A DNA stretch of 64,000 bases from Rapana venosa (taxonomy: Eukaryota > Mollusca > Gastropoda > Neogastropoda > Muricidae), in assembly GCA_028751875.1 (NCBI GenBank), contig CM054141.1, positions 66,165,090-66,229,089 of the forward strand. Direction: 5' to 3'. The stretch's first letter is position 1; the number at the start of each line of letters is the position of its first letter. Under the pieces are notes generated by a model. That model did no database searches and was not told where the DNA came from. It saw only the letters and a program-made list of their open reading frames with translations. Shown one piece after another: positions 31,961 through 44,009 of this stretch. The translations under genes were made by a program, and so were the position numbers.

Positions 31961-33535
31961 TCATGATTACTGCTGTTGTTTGTGATGTTGCCCTGGGTCG
32001 TATCATCTTCTTTTCATCAGAAGCGCAGCAGCAGAGAAGTCGCAGAGCTGTAATGCAGCAGCAGCAGAAATTGTAGTAGAAGACAGGCGACAAAGGAGAT
32101 GAACAGACCAAAAAAAAGGGGGGGGAGGGGCGGGAGTCGTCTAGTTTGACGTCATACATACCACATAGTTTTTACGCTTTCCAAGTTTTCGACGTCTCCC
32201 CGTGTTTAAAAATCGGGCTACTTCCCTCGAAACCTGTGAATTAGAGGGAAAATGGCCAGACCTTGAAAGGTGTGCCAGACCCTCAGACTCTTTCATGTGC
32301 TGAACACAAAGAACCAAAAAGTGTATGACCTGCCCCCAAAATCCAAAAAGTACTTTTCTAGCAGATTGATTTATGGTAAGGTTTCCGTGGGGGCCATGGA
32401 AAACGTTATTAAAAAATTGATCTGGTTTTCGTTGCGAGCAAACTTCAAATCTCCGTTTCTGAAGATTATTTTTACTGTTTTCCGAAAATACTACCCCATA
32501 ACAAAAGAAGTTTGACACCATTCTAACTCGTTCCCCTTCGTGTTCAGGCCCCCTTTTTAGTCAGATTCACATCAGAAAAGAAAACCCAAAAGTATCAAAA
32601 GGGCCCCATGTGGAACCCCGCCCGAAGCAGGATGAGACGAAAAAGATTCAGTAGAAGAATGCGGTCAATGCGCGAGAGGGGCGATCTGACCCCGGGCTTG
32701 CCCACGGAAAAAGAAATCAGGGGGTGGCAAGCATGCCACGGCCAGGATAGGAATCCTCACCCTGAAGCTTAGAAAACCTGGAAAAATTACCAGTATGTGG
32801 AAGCTTCTGACGAGTGCCGACTCCTCAGGTCCTGGCATCTGTCATGAGTCTCCTCAACGCATCAAGAAAGGGCCCCTCGTAAAAGGGGGTCCTCGGCCGA
32901 CTACCCCAACCTCGCCCAAACCCTACCACTGGAAAAACGGATCATCTTCAGCAGTTGTACCCCGCAGCGAGTGATAACCGTGGGCATCAGATCCGCTACC
33001 CCTTTCGCTCGAAGAATGTTGAGGTCTAAAGACATGCCGTATCTGGGCAATCTTTTTGGTGGGGAAAGGGAGAAGAAAAAGGGAAAAAGGGCCCGCCACA
33101 AATTCCCGACAAAACGCTTTTGAGGGACAGAGCGGCGGGAGAGCATCTCCTTTTTCCCCCTGCCGGAGACGTCCAGGGGGAGGGCGTGTGAGGGGGGGCC
33201 GCGCCCTGCTGTACCCCTCAAGAGTGACCGTTTAAGGCCCTGGGGGGGCCGAGAGTACAGACTGCGGGACGATGGCCGCCATTGCTGCCTCCCCCCGAAA
33301 TCATGCCAGAGGTGAGTGGTGAGTGAGTGAGGCGTTGTTGGTGGAACTCCCTTGTTGGTTGGTTTATGTGGTTGGCTGTTCTTTGTTTGGGGTTTTTTTT
33401 GAGGGGGTTTTTATTTTTTTCAGGGCTCACTATAGCGATCTAGCAGTAGATAAAAATATTGTATCGTATGTGTTTTTTTGTTTTTTTTTTGTTTTGCATT
33501 GTGATTATTGTACTGGTAGAGGCAGAAGATAAAAC
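31961..33535. other. No gene recognised
   Basis: About 1.6 kb of mixed composition in the suspect-quality zone. No ORF or repeat I can name. Confidence 0.4.
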
Positions 33536-33539
33536 GATT

Positions 33540-33690
33540 GGGGAAACCCCGGGAATGGATGGGCCTTTTGGGGGGTGACAAACTACTGAAAAATTTGGGA
33601 ACCCCCGAGGATGGGAGGGAAACGGTTGCAAACTCTTCATACTGCCCCCAAAGGGCTTCTAAATGACAGGATAGGTGATTTTGAAAGATT
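33540..33690 (+). mobile_element. RTE-type LINE 3' fragment, degraded
   Basis: GAGGGAAACGGTTGCAAACT and GCCCCCAAAGGGCTTCTAAA parallel the GGAGGAAGCTGGTTGCAAAA and GCCTCCACGGTCTAC end at 7010-7065. Confidence 0.5.
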
Positions 33691-33924
33691 TTTTGTCTTG
33701 TTATTTATAGTACGTATTGTGTGTTGTATACCATTGTATTGTATGTTTTGTGGCTGCATAAATTTTTGTCACCACGATTTCGTGCCCCAAAATTTCAGGC
33801 TGCGTCCCTTGGGGGCAGGTGTCGCCGGAAAGCGCGCTACCATTAAATTTAAACATGATTTTTTTCTGTCTGCATGTGCAAATTTTTTTCCTTATTGACT
33901 AACTTTTTACCAAATTTTTACAGG

Positions 33925-34045
33925 GGCAATTTTTTGTAGCCGTGGGTTTTTTAGTTACGCGCACGAAGTGTGCGTTGCACGCCGGGACCTCGATTTCGCG
34001 TCTCACTGAAAGACCGGACCCAGACCACGTCAAGGTCTCAAGGGC
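33925..34045 (-). mobile_element. SINE-B fragment
   Basis: AGGGGCAATTTTTTGTAGCC, GGGTTTTTTAG and GGGACCTCGATTTCGCGTCT align with 25300-25395, which is minus-oriented SINE-B. Confidence 0.45.
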
Positions 34046-34068
34046 AGCCCTAATGTCAACCCGGTGGT

Positions 34069-34109
<41 letters not shown>
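34069..34109. repeat. 41-base G homopolymer
   Basis: 41 consecutive G, the longest homopolymer in the window. Confidence 0.9.
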
Positions 34110-34110
<1 letters not shown>

Positions 34111-35430
34111 GGGGGACTTTTAAATGATAATGGCCATACTCAGCTTTTCTTCCGAGGAAGTGTGCTTCTATAAGCGCTTTAAAACCCAAAAATGTTGACA
34201 ATAAATGAACAGGTACTCATGATATTCTTTTTTGTTGACCCCCCGCATAGTTAGGAAAGACCTTGGTGTAGGACACTTCCTGCCGAACTGTTTCACAATC
34301 AAGGTGTTTTTTTTTAATTTCCTTGTCAACTGTGTGATCCCTCGGCCGGTGGGCCACAGGTAATGGGGGCCCTTCAGTTCGGAAGCCCTGGAGTTCTGCG
34401 CTTGGGTGTTTATTCTGGGACAGGGGGTTGTGGCTGGCCATTTCGGCAGGGGAATGGCAGCCCTATGGCAGCTTTCGCCGTCGCGCCTGGGGTTTATCAA
34501 TTCTGATTAAACCTTGACCTGGGGGGCAACGCAAAGTGAGAGGGTTTGACCGTGGCTTTCCCATCATGGAAATTTCCCCTTTCACTTTGTCTTTAGTGAT
34601 CGACTATGATCTCTGATAGGAGGCTTGATCGCAAAGTCCTTATGTGCTGCAGCCTGGGGGCTAGCGGCCTTTGGAAACGTCTCCAACGCTGACTGTCCTT
34701 ACCCACTTGGCCGAGGAGGGGGGATGTTCGGGGGAAGGATCTCCCCTATAATCAAATTTCTGCCCCAAATTTTCCCAAAAAAGCGCGCCCCCTCTCTGTT
34801 TTGGGTCATCGTCGAACAGATGGACCCAAAAATCTTTTTGCAGAGGGGACAGTGATGAAGCTGGCTGTCTGGCGGGGGCAGCCCTTCTTTTTCGTTCTCT
34901 TTGCTTCGGGTGCTGAGCACCTGTACAGAAAGGAAGGTCGGGTTCGTCCCCCGTTAAAACCCCAAAAAGTTTTTTATCCATAACAGACCTTGCTTGGGGG
35001 TCTGGGGCTAACCTTTCGGGTACGATAAAAACAAGGTTCCCGTATCGCCATAGTTGTGTGTGTGTGGTGTTTTTTGTGGTGTGTGTGGTGTGTGTGGTGG
35101 TGGTGTTGGTGGTGCGTGCGTGATTTTGTTCGAACGTGTGTGTGTTTGCCCGTCAAGTCAAATTTTTATTTCCAGAGGTAATTGATTTAAACTTTTATTT
35201 GTTGGGGGGGGGGGGGTGTCATAAGCTATCTGTGGTGTGTCTGTCTGTCTGTTCCTGTTTGTTCGTTTTTCAAGGGGTTTCTTGTTGTTGTTTTGTTTGT
35301 ACCTGGCTGTGGTTTTAGGGGGGCCATTAAATGGGTCCCTACGGGTCTGTGTATACCCTCAAGGGCGTCTGTAGCCCCAGCCCCGCCAAAACCACGGGCC
35401 CCAGGGGCGTTCTTTAACTTTTGCAGCTCC
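34110..35430. other. No gene recognised; GT-rich patch near 35055-35145
   Basis: Indel-rich sequence without coding signal. At 35152-35180 a TCAAGTCAAATTTTTATTTC block resembles the (TTGAC) tail family, minus orientation. Confidence 0.4.
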
Positions 35431-35468
35431 GCTTCTCTCTTCTCTTTTCTCTCTCTTCTTCTCTCTCT

Positions 35469-35509
<41 letters not shown>

Positions 35510-35555
35510 TGCTCTCTTCCTTTTCTCTCTCTCTCTCTTTTCTCTCTCTTCCTTT

Positions 35556-35589
<34 letters not shown>

Positions 35590-35907
35590 CTCTCTTCTCT
35601 GTAAAGATTTATCTGAGGTAATCTGTTTTAAAACCCAAAAAATTATTTGTGCTTTTTCTTTACGATCACCCCTTCAGTTAGGGGGGCCCTGCCTAAATCT
35701 GAATAAAAAAATTTCGTATTTTGATTTGTGTGTGTGTTGGTTGTGTGGTGTGTGTGGTGTGTGTGTGGTGTGTGTGTGTGTGTGGGGTGTTCCCTTAACT
35801 GTAACCCCGGGAATAGGATTTTCAAAAAATCCCCTTTTCGGTAAAATTACGAAACCTTTGGGAAGAAAATTATCAACAACCCTCAAATTTCAACTCTTCT
35901 CTCCTCT

Positions 35908-35938
<31 letters not shown>

Positions 35939-36000
35939 TTCCTTTTCCCTCTCTTCTCTCCTTTCTTCTCCTCTCCTTCTCTCCCCCTCTCTTCTTCTCA
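35431..36000. repeat. (TC)-rich tracts with intervening unique sequence
   Basis: TC-rich 35431-35600 and 35895-36000, with GTGTGTGG repeats at 35728-35785 between them. Confidence 0.85.
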
Positions 36001-36257
36001 AAGAATATTCCCAAAATGTAGACAAAGACAAAATGTGAACGTAAAAACGTTAGATTAATCCAATGTAACCGTATTCATCACAGGAGGCATTAATGTCCTA
36101 ACACTGTACAATAGGGCTGCTTGAAAAACGAAGAAGCACATAGAGTATTGGTGTCACGACAGCGTATAGTAGGGGACAAGAGTATGGTATACATCGTCGT
36201 GCTGAGACTGTTTTCGCCCGAGACAAGTTCTGAGAATAATAACCTGTGCTCTCCATT

Positions 36258-36423
36258 AATAATAATAATAATAATATATGGAATTTATATAGCGCTGAAT
36301 CTTGTAAAAAGCAAACAAATCGAAGCGCTTGCACTCAATCATTTACAGGCATGCAACTCTCCTTAAACATAATGAGCAACAGATTTCAAATCCATGCTCG
36401 CGCACTACGCACGCACACGCACG

Positions 36424-36488
<65 letters not shown>

Positions 36489-38845
36489 CAACACTTAGAA
36501 GGTGAAAGATGCTGTTGAAAAATTAGGGACAGATATGTGGGGGGAAAGTCTCAGGTAGGAAATAAGTGTGTTTTGAGGCTGGATTTGAAGGAATCAAGTG
36601 AAGGCTTTTGACGAAGTGAAAGAGGGAGGTCATTCCAGGTGGATGGACCAGAAACAGAGAAGGAGCGACGGCCAACAGTGGTTTGTTTGAATCTGGGTGT
36701 TCGAAAGCACAAAGTATCTGCGGCTGAACGAAGGGAACGGGATGGAGTGTACAGGTGAAGACAGTTACAGAGATAAGAGGGTGCAGATTTGTGGAGACAT
36801 TTGAAACAGAGGGTATTGATTTTATACTCCAGTCTTTGTGAGACAGGCAACCAGTGAAGAGATCGCAGAAGAGGAGTGATGTGTTCAGATTTTTTCTTTC
36901 TTAGGACCAGTCGAGCTGCAGAGTTTTGTATGCGTTGGAAGAGAGTGGATAGATGATGCTGGTAGGCCAGCCAAAAGAGAATTACAGTAGTCTAAACGTG
37001 AAAGAATGAGAGATGTGACAAGCTTGGAAGTTGCATCAGTGGACAGATACTTGCGAATCGCGCTTATGCGCCGTAATTGATAGTAGCAAGACTGGCAGGT
37101 CTGGGTGATGAATTTTTTCATAGAGAGTGTGTTGTCAAGAACTACTCCTAAATACTTCACAGAGTTGGACAAAGGAACTGACGTATTACCGAATTCTATT
37201 GAAGTTTTTGTGATAGAGGAAAGTTTATGTTGGGTCCCTATGAGCATGGCTTCGGTTTTATCGGCATTAAGTTGTAACTTGTTCTGAGTCATCCAGTTTT
37301 GAATGTCTTGAAGGCAGTAGGACATATTTGTCAGGAGGGAAGGCAAGTTTTCAACAGTATCGCTGCACTGAAGCTGAGTATCATCAGCGTAGAAATGATG
37401 ATCAATGGGGTGGTTGTTTATTATATGTGAGAGTGGAGCAGTGTAGAGAGTAAAGAGAACAGGGCCCAGGACTGATCCTGCGGGACTCCACATTCCATTT
37501 TGACAGGTTTTGATTGAATTTTGTTTACAATAACTTTCTGGAACCGGTCTGTGAGGTATGAAGTAAACCAGGTGAGGGATGTGCCATTAATACCAAACGT
37601 ATTTTGGAGGCGAGAAAGAAGAATTGAGTGATCTATGGTATCAAAGGCTGCAGATAAGTCAAGAAGAGTGAGGATGGAGATTTTTCCTGCATCAGAAGCA
37701 AGTAGAAGTGTATCTAAAGTATGGACTAGGGTGGTTTCGGTGCTGTGGTTGGGGCGATAGGCAGACTGAAAAGTGGGAAGAAGATCATTGGAATGAAGGT
37801 GACTGTTGAGCTGTTTGAGAACAACTTTTTCTAGTACTTTAGAGACAAAGGGTAAGTTTGAGACAGGCCTATAATTCTTCAGAATGTTGGGATCGAGGTC
37901 GTGCTTTTTCAGTAGAGGTGTGACTATTGCTGTTTTAAGAGCTGATGGAAAATTTCCTGACTGAAGAGATGAGTTTACTATTTTAGTGATAATAGGCACA
38001 AGTTGTGGAAGGCATTGTGAGAAAACAGGAGCAGGTATGGGATCAAGGTCGCATGATTTTATAGTCATTTCCTTCAGAATTGTCATGATTTCTTTTTCAC
38101 TTGTGGGATGGAAGGAAAAGAGAGGAGTGCCAGTGAACTGGGGGTCAGGAGGCGCAGGCTGGAATTGAGTTTGATCAAGTCTGGAGCGTATGTTTCGAAC
38201 TTTGTCTGAAAAGAAGGCAGAAAATATGGATGGAAGTTCAGACAGGCTGTGGGTGTTAGGCAGAGGAGTTGTTTTTGCAGATCCAAGGAGATTTGAGGTG
38301 AGGGAAAAAAGAGATTTTATGGATGTAGCACAGAGAATTTGGGAAGAGTAGTAGTCTGTCTTTGCTGAATGGATTAAGAGTTTGACTTTGTTTATTTGTT
38401 TTCGGAAAAGCTGTTTGTTGATTTCGGTTTTTGACTTCCGCCACTGCCGTTCTAGTTGCCGGCGTTTGCGCTTGGCTATCAAGATGTCTTGGGTATACCA
38501 TGGCGCACAGGGTCTGTCAGGGAGGAGATGATCAGTAGGAGGTGCATGTCATCAAGCAGTTGCGGAGAATAGTGTTATAGTGATCAGAGAGGTCAGTGTG
38601 GTCAAAGGTTTGTGAAAAACGTTCGGAAGCTTGGGAAGAGAAGGTATGAATGTCTAAGGCCTTAAGATTGCGACGAGTAACATATTTCTTCTTTCTGACA
38701 GGTTTTGTGATGTTGAGATGGAAAAGAATGGCGGAATGATCAGAATGCAGTTCGTCAGTGACAGAAACAGATGTGACAAGATTGAATGAAGCATTAGTAA
38801 TCAGCCAGTCTAAAATATGACCAGATCTGTGCGTTGCTTCGTTTA
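36258..38845 (-). mobile_element. CR1-like LINE, 5'-truncated, recent copy
   Basis: Minus-strand element from the endonuclease C-terminus (about 38845) to an (ATT)n tail (36276-36258). The 3' UTR holds an (AC)n run (36415-36483, GT on the element strand). The sequence over 37195-36258 is almost identical to 12719-13626. The coding region has at least two single-base indels in the RT part. No matching target duplication was read. Confidence 0.93.
36551..38830 (-). pseudogene. CR1-like ORF2: endonuclease end, RT and C-terminus
   Basis: In minus order: GHILDWLITNASF and SDHSAILFH (endonuclease C-terminus, about 38825-38700), then the linker and RT (38482-37421) with NYRPVSNLPFVSKVLEKVV, LDLSAAFDTIDHS and GVPQ. 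At about 37490 one G is missing from the run in GVPQG, which shifts the frame into SVLGPVLFTLYTAPL and YADD (37391-37380). Near 36945 an extra C shifts it again within IHSLQ; the + copy at about 12965 lacks that C. The C-terminus ends SLKTHLFPT at 36551. Apart from these indels (and one near 38520) the protein is uninterrupted. It is a CR1/Rex1-type polymerase without RNase H. Confidence 0.9.
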
Positions 38846-39215
38846 CCAGTTAAGTAAAGGATAGAAAAATTCCCCCGAAACCGGAGGATGGCTGCCTGTA
38901 TGGTGAGGTTACCTGAAAACAGCCGGCCATACACGCGGATTTCTCGCCCAGTGTGTGCTACTGGTCTAACTGGGATTCCATGGTGGGATGAACCAGACAA
39001 CAGTGTATATTCCGGGTGACGCCCCAAGTTGTACAGCTGGTAAACCCTTCATAACAACCACAAATAATTGGAAACTGTACATTTACCGAGTACCTCAATA
39101 ACCCCGAAGTCGGAATATGGCTACTTTAATGGTGGGCCAACACACAAAAAAACACCGGTCGCATATGCAAAAAATCTCTCACCCTTGGTAAACCTCGGAG
39201 CTTTAGCCGAGGAAC
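38846..39215 (+). mobile_element. Unassigned body with SINE type-2 tail
   Basis: 39085-39215 reads GAAGTCGGAATATGGCTACT, TTAATGGTGGGC and AAACCTCGGAGCTTTAGCCG, the type-2 tail in forward orientation. The 240 bases upstream (GGAGGATGGCTGCCTGTATG) do not match SINE-A or SINE-C, so another element may use this tail. Confidence 0.5.
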
Positions 39216-39277
39216 GGAGGAGAAGAAGGAAAAACAGAAGACAAAAAAGACTGCAATAAGAACTATGGGGACTTTGG

Positions 39278-39347
39278 AAGGGGGGGGGGGGGGAGGGGGT
39301 GGAAGCAAAGAATCACTTTGGGGGGGGGGGGGGGGGGGGGGGGGGGG
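39278..39347. repeat. Poly-G runs
   Basis: About 14 G, a short spacer, then 28 G at 39320-39347. Confidence 0.85.
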
Positions 39348-39389
39348 TGGCGCTCGGCTCGGTGGATTTTTGTCTGTCCAACTGCATTT

Positions 39390-39790
39390 TCGCCCCCCAA
39401 TTAAGTAGCTGCATTCCGACTTCAGGCATGATGTCTACGACACAAGTGTGCACCTAACTTTTTTTCTCTTTAAAAAAAATAAAATTCAAAAAACAACTTT
39501 GGTCATCATTTCTTACCGGCACGAATGACATACGCTTTCGAACGGCGAAACAGGTTTTAACGTGTGCTTAAGATGTTTTCTGTGTGTTCGCAAACTGGGC
39601 CTCGGTTTATACCCCCATCCGAGGGAGTTTCGGGGAAGTGGAATCAGTACTGATAATTATAAGCTCCAAGAGGAAAGAAAAATCTCCTTGAATGGGCGTC
39701 TCGTCTGCGGTGGCTTGAACCAGGGCTCGATACTGGCCGTTCAATCGAGCACAAGGCTCTAACCCCTAAGCTATCCCCCACCCCTCCCCC
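39390..39790 (-). mobile_element. SINE-A with head, tail type 2
   Basis: The head on the minus strand (39785-39705) has TTAGGGGTTAGAGCC and TCGAGCCCTGGTTCAAGCCA; the body is GAGGCCCAGTTTGCG. The tail (39395-39440) has TAGCTGCATTCCGACTTCAG on the plus strand. Confidence 0.75.
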
Positions 39791-40024
39791 TCCTCTCCCG
39801 AATCGCACTATAAGTGGTAGATATACGAAGACCTGAATTACTTTTATTTTGCTGAATGTACCAGATTGTCTTTTTTCCCCCAAAGATTCTATACCCTTTC
39901 AGAATAAACTGGTGAAAATGCGTTTGCATTAGCAAGAGCGTTGTGGAATTTTCTTTATTATTCGCCAAAAAAGATTGCGTTGTATTGGTTTTGTTTAATC
40001 GTTTTATATTGTATAGCATTTTGA

Positions 40025-40180
40025 ATCACGGCAGAGAGCTCGTCTCCACAAGAGCAGCGCCACCATTTCTTTTTCTAGGTTTGTTTGTTATCTACATGTG
40101 CATTTGTCTCCCTATTCATTTTTCCTGATGACAGTGGGTTTTGTTTCTAGCTACATTGGGCCAGGGACAACTCCCTTGCT
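40025..40180 (-). mobile_element. SINE-B fragment
   Basis: CTCCACAAGAGCAGCGCCAC and GGGCCAGGGACAACTCCCTT match the minus-oriented SINE-B body. Confidence 0.75.
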
Positions 40181-40185
40181 GCTGA

Positions 40186-40445
40186 CCAGCCGCCGTGGCA
40201 TAGTGGTCAGCACCTTGGGTTACGGGCTGGAAGGTCACGGGTTTGAGTCCAGTAGGGATTTTTTATCAGACTCTGGCAGGCTCTGTCCCAAAATGAATTT
40301 GCTATGGACTAGTTGGGAAGACTGGGAGAACACAGTCAAGCTTTATGGATGCGATTTTGAGTACTGCTCAAATTACCAGACCAACACTGCAGGTGTCTGT
40401 ATCTCTCGGCCCGGTTGATGCCGGGATATATTATAAGAAGCGCAA
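40186..40445 (+). mobile_element. tRNA-derived SINE (head of repeat E type)
   Basis: CCGCCGTGGCATAGTGGTCA (A box) and GGTCACGGGTTTGAGTCCAG (B box) head a body ending CGGCCCGGTTGATGCCGGGA, ATATATTATAAGAAGCGC. The end overlaps the start of repeat E, so repeat E may be the 3' part of this SINE. Confidence 0.7.
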
Positions 40446-40895
40446 AGCATTTTATTTTTTATTTACTTATTTATCCTTTTATATCGAGGATAATGGCATC
40501 GCCCTGCCAGGTAGTTTCAAACCACACGCAATTCCATAGCAGCAGCACTACATCATCCACATCACCATTGATCATGATACAATAAAAGGAAATTGTCTCT
40601 GAGTTAGTGGCCCTTGTTGCTGTGGTTTCATGGTGACCTCAGGTTCGGTTTCCTCATACACTACACAGTTCTGTTCCTATGGTGAGGTTTTTATCAAAGC
40701 CTTTCGGGTTGGAGGTTCATGGGAGAAGACTGTTGGATGGAAGTTGTGGCCCTTACTTTATTTCATGTTGTTTTACGCCCCATCGACTACAAAGACCATA
40801 CCAGGCCGTCACTTTAATATCAAAATTCATTTTCTGGTAGTTGCCATCCCAGGGGAATGTCTCACCCAGTCTGAGTCCACGACTAAGCTAGTACA
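40410..40895 (+). mobile_element. Dispersed repeat E, copy 3
   Basis: GCCAGGTAGTTTCA, GATACAATAAAAGGAAATTG, GTGGTTTCATGGTGACCTCA and TGTCTCACCCAGTCTGAGTC match 25400-25750. Confidence 0.7.
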
Positions 40896-40915
40896 TGTTT
40901 AATGAGAGTGTTTAT

Positions 40916-40917
<2 letters not shown>

Positions 40918-40951
<34 letters not shown>
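40918..40951. repeat. (AC)n microsatellite
   Basis: About 34 bases of AC. Confidence 0.95.
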
Positions 40952-40953
<2 letters not shown>

Positions 40954-40959
40954 ACACAC

Positions 40960-43900
40960 GAGCCATATTTACAACTTTTTTTCTGCCAAAAGTTACAAGA
41001 TACTCTGAAAAATGTATATGAATTCCCAGTCTACAAAGTTGAACACTTTTTTTTTTTTCATCAAAAAGTACTGACACAAAGAAACGCATAATTATCATCT
41101 CTAGCCAATGCATTATTTTGTACATTGGGTGCAGAGTTTCCCTGTATCTTTCCTGATATCAATTTTGTGGGGTGGTTAACAAGCATCAGTACTTTTTTTC
41201 TTTCTGTTTTGTAATGTACATTGACCCCATTTGTATGTAGCATTCAAGATCAGAACTGGTCGCCACTTCTTTAAGACATTTTCATTGGTCCGAAATAAGA
41301 TGTAGAAATAGAAAATTGTTTGCCTCTCAAAAAGAAAGAAATTCAACTTCAAAACAACCAAAAGAAGACAAGCCTAGATAGAGGTTAAGCTACTACCTCG
41401 TGCATTTTTTTTTTAATTTGTAAAGCTAACGTGAACAGAAATCAACAAATATTGGAACTCATTAATTCTCTGGGGAAAAAATTGAAAAGCTTAATGTCTG
41501 CTGCTTTTAAATACAACTGTTTCTGTCGTGTATATGTTTAGTTTATCTGAAACACATTACTGTCTTGGAATAATGTAATGTTCATTAACATAAATGATTA
41601 GCATTGTCACTGTTAACCAGAAACATACTGTTTGTTTAGAATAGCGTGACTATTTCAATATCAATAAATGGGACTATGTTTTTAAATCTGATTTTTTTTT
41701 AAAAACCAACTTCTTTGGTATAATAGTAACTTTTTTTTTTTAGCACAATTTTAATGATCTGTGCTATAATCTGCCACCAGAAAAGTAGACATCCTTGGCC
41801 TAATATTGTGATCTGAACGCAAATATTCAGTACTAGAACAATATATATCCGAAACATGTTACTGTTTGGCATAGAGTGGCTGTATGAACACAATTGATAA
41901 GTTTTGCCATTAAATTCTTCAACCTAACAAGGCTATTGCGTTTACAGCCTTGACAACTTTGTCAAAGGGAAGCAACTCTGATGGGAACTCTTCTACAAGC
42001 AGGACATTGTGGTTAAGCCCCTTCCACAACATGTATGGCTGCAGTTTAATTTTTTTTTTTTTAAAGATAAACCTTTTTCGATGAAGCTGAAATGTATGTA
42101 TGAGCCTGCACCAGTGAGTGGGAGGGAGGGAGTGGTATGATGACAGGCATAGTGTCGCTATCCTGGGGTCATGGCAGTTTGCATCATTGTAAAATGGTGA
42201 TTGTGCAAATAACCCCAGATGCAACACTTTCACATCACTTTCAGGATATGTGTACATATTTGTTTTTGTTTTTTTAGGTGATGGTTCCGGTTTTGTTTGG
42301 GCTTTTTTTGTTTTTGGTGGGGGGGAGGGGGTTGTAAGTTCTGTATTTACACAGTATGTGTTATATATTTTTGGTAGATCCCAAAACGCTGTTATGGCGG
42401 TGCAAAACAGCTTAAATGAATAGCTCACAAAAATGTTCATATTTCTATTGACTTTGACATGCATCATATAAATTGAAGCAAATCAAGATTAATACAGCAC
42501 ATTTCTCAAGTTTGCTTTTCACGACTCGCATCAAATATTAAAGGTTCTGCCTTTAAGTAAACCTATTATAACTGTACTGTTATTGCCCTTCATGGGATGA
42601 TTAAAGTGTTTTTTACTTGACTAGACCAGTCACTCTAAATCTTTCAAGACAGCTTTTCCACACCTAGTCACTAAATCTTTCACTGGCATATTTACAGAGA
42701 ATCAGCAACATCAAATCTAGCCTGCAAATTACATCATTCTTCATTTTAAAAGCAAAATCCAAAACATTATTTCAGTCAAGGTGTGTTTGTGGTATGAAGT
42801 CTGATACCAAATGCTTTAATTTTTTTTAATCCTCCTGTAACTTTGTAAACTACTACTGCCATTTTAGTTTACAAATTTCCCCCATGGCATCCCCAGCCAC
42901 CTTCTGGAAATTCTTTGCTAGAAATTCCCTCTTTTCTATCACTCTGTTTCTGCCTTCTTCCTTTCTTCCTGTCATTTACTTATCTTGTTTTCTGCCGTCT
43001 TGGTCCATTCTCCTGCCTTTTTTCCAGAAAGATTTAAAAATAATGTTATAACAATTCTTTCCTACGCTGAAGTCAGATGCGCTGGACCCGACTTGTCAGG
43101 CAATTAATGGCAGTGCAATGCATTTTCACTCATACGACAGACAATAGTTGCTGTCTGAGTGTTCAGCGAAGAAGTTCACAAATTGCATAGACTTGTATTC
43201 CCAGGCAGTTTTCTACAACTGGTGTGCATCTCGGCACCAATGGCAATGCATCAAACCGTTCTAACAAATTTGACAGTGCACATGCCCATTTCCCATAAAT
43301 CTGACGATATATTTTGGAAGTGATTTTGCTAAACAACTTTGGGGAATTTAAGACATACACTCTGTAAAGAGCACTTCAATGTACTAGAGTACATATCTTG
43401 TACATGCATTTTTATTTCTGAGGCATTTGAATGTATCTTAATGTGTCAGAGTTCATGTATATTATTTGATGGACCGAGTAAATTTGAATGTAAGGAAAGA
43501 GAATGAGGCTCAGACTAAAAGAGAGGGGGAGGCAGAGAGAGATACTGAAGTACAAAAAAAATGTATATGCATCTGAAATCTTGTGCACATGCTGGTCTAC
43601 ACCTTGTAAACACAATTATGGATGGAACTCTGAACAAAGACCTTGTTCCAACTTTTTTATTCATGGTCTCATGATTGTGTGCATATTTGTATTACATGCA
43701 TCAAGTTTTCACCATATTTTAAGTCATTCTAAAGTTTATCATTTTCTTTCATTTCAGCTGCGAGCCAGCTACCCAACCTAACTCCAGCCTTTCTTTTGGG
43801 GGGGCTGAAGGGGGAGGTAGGCTTTTCCCAATGCTCTGACCAGCAGTGACACGATGACTGACCAACTGACTTTTGTTCAGCTTCCAATATGCTTTTACAA

Positions 43901-43999
43901 AGCAGAACTGACAAAAAGATTCTCAGTTCCAACCATGTTCTCTTTACAGCCGGAAAGTGAAGACACCCTGCATAAGTGTAAAATATCAGCTTGTAAGAT
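40960..43999. other. AT-rich DNA, no gene recognised
   Basis: 3 kb of AT-rich sequence. A degenerate tandem pattern (GAAACA-T-ACTGT) occurs at about 41545, 41620 and 41850, and a LINE/SINE tail-like TTTTTTACTTGACTAGACC at about 42605. A 182-codon minus-strand frame at 41919-42467 has no recognisable domain and I do not call it a gene. Confidence 0.5.
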
Positions 44000-44009
44000 T
44001 TCAAGAGGG

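Noticed and set aside
41919..42467. 182-codon minus-strand frame
   Set aside because: Contains K-, P- and S-rich low-complexity parts from T and G runs; no domain, no splice context, and such a length can occur by chance.
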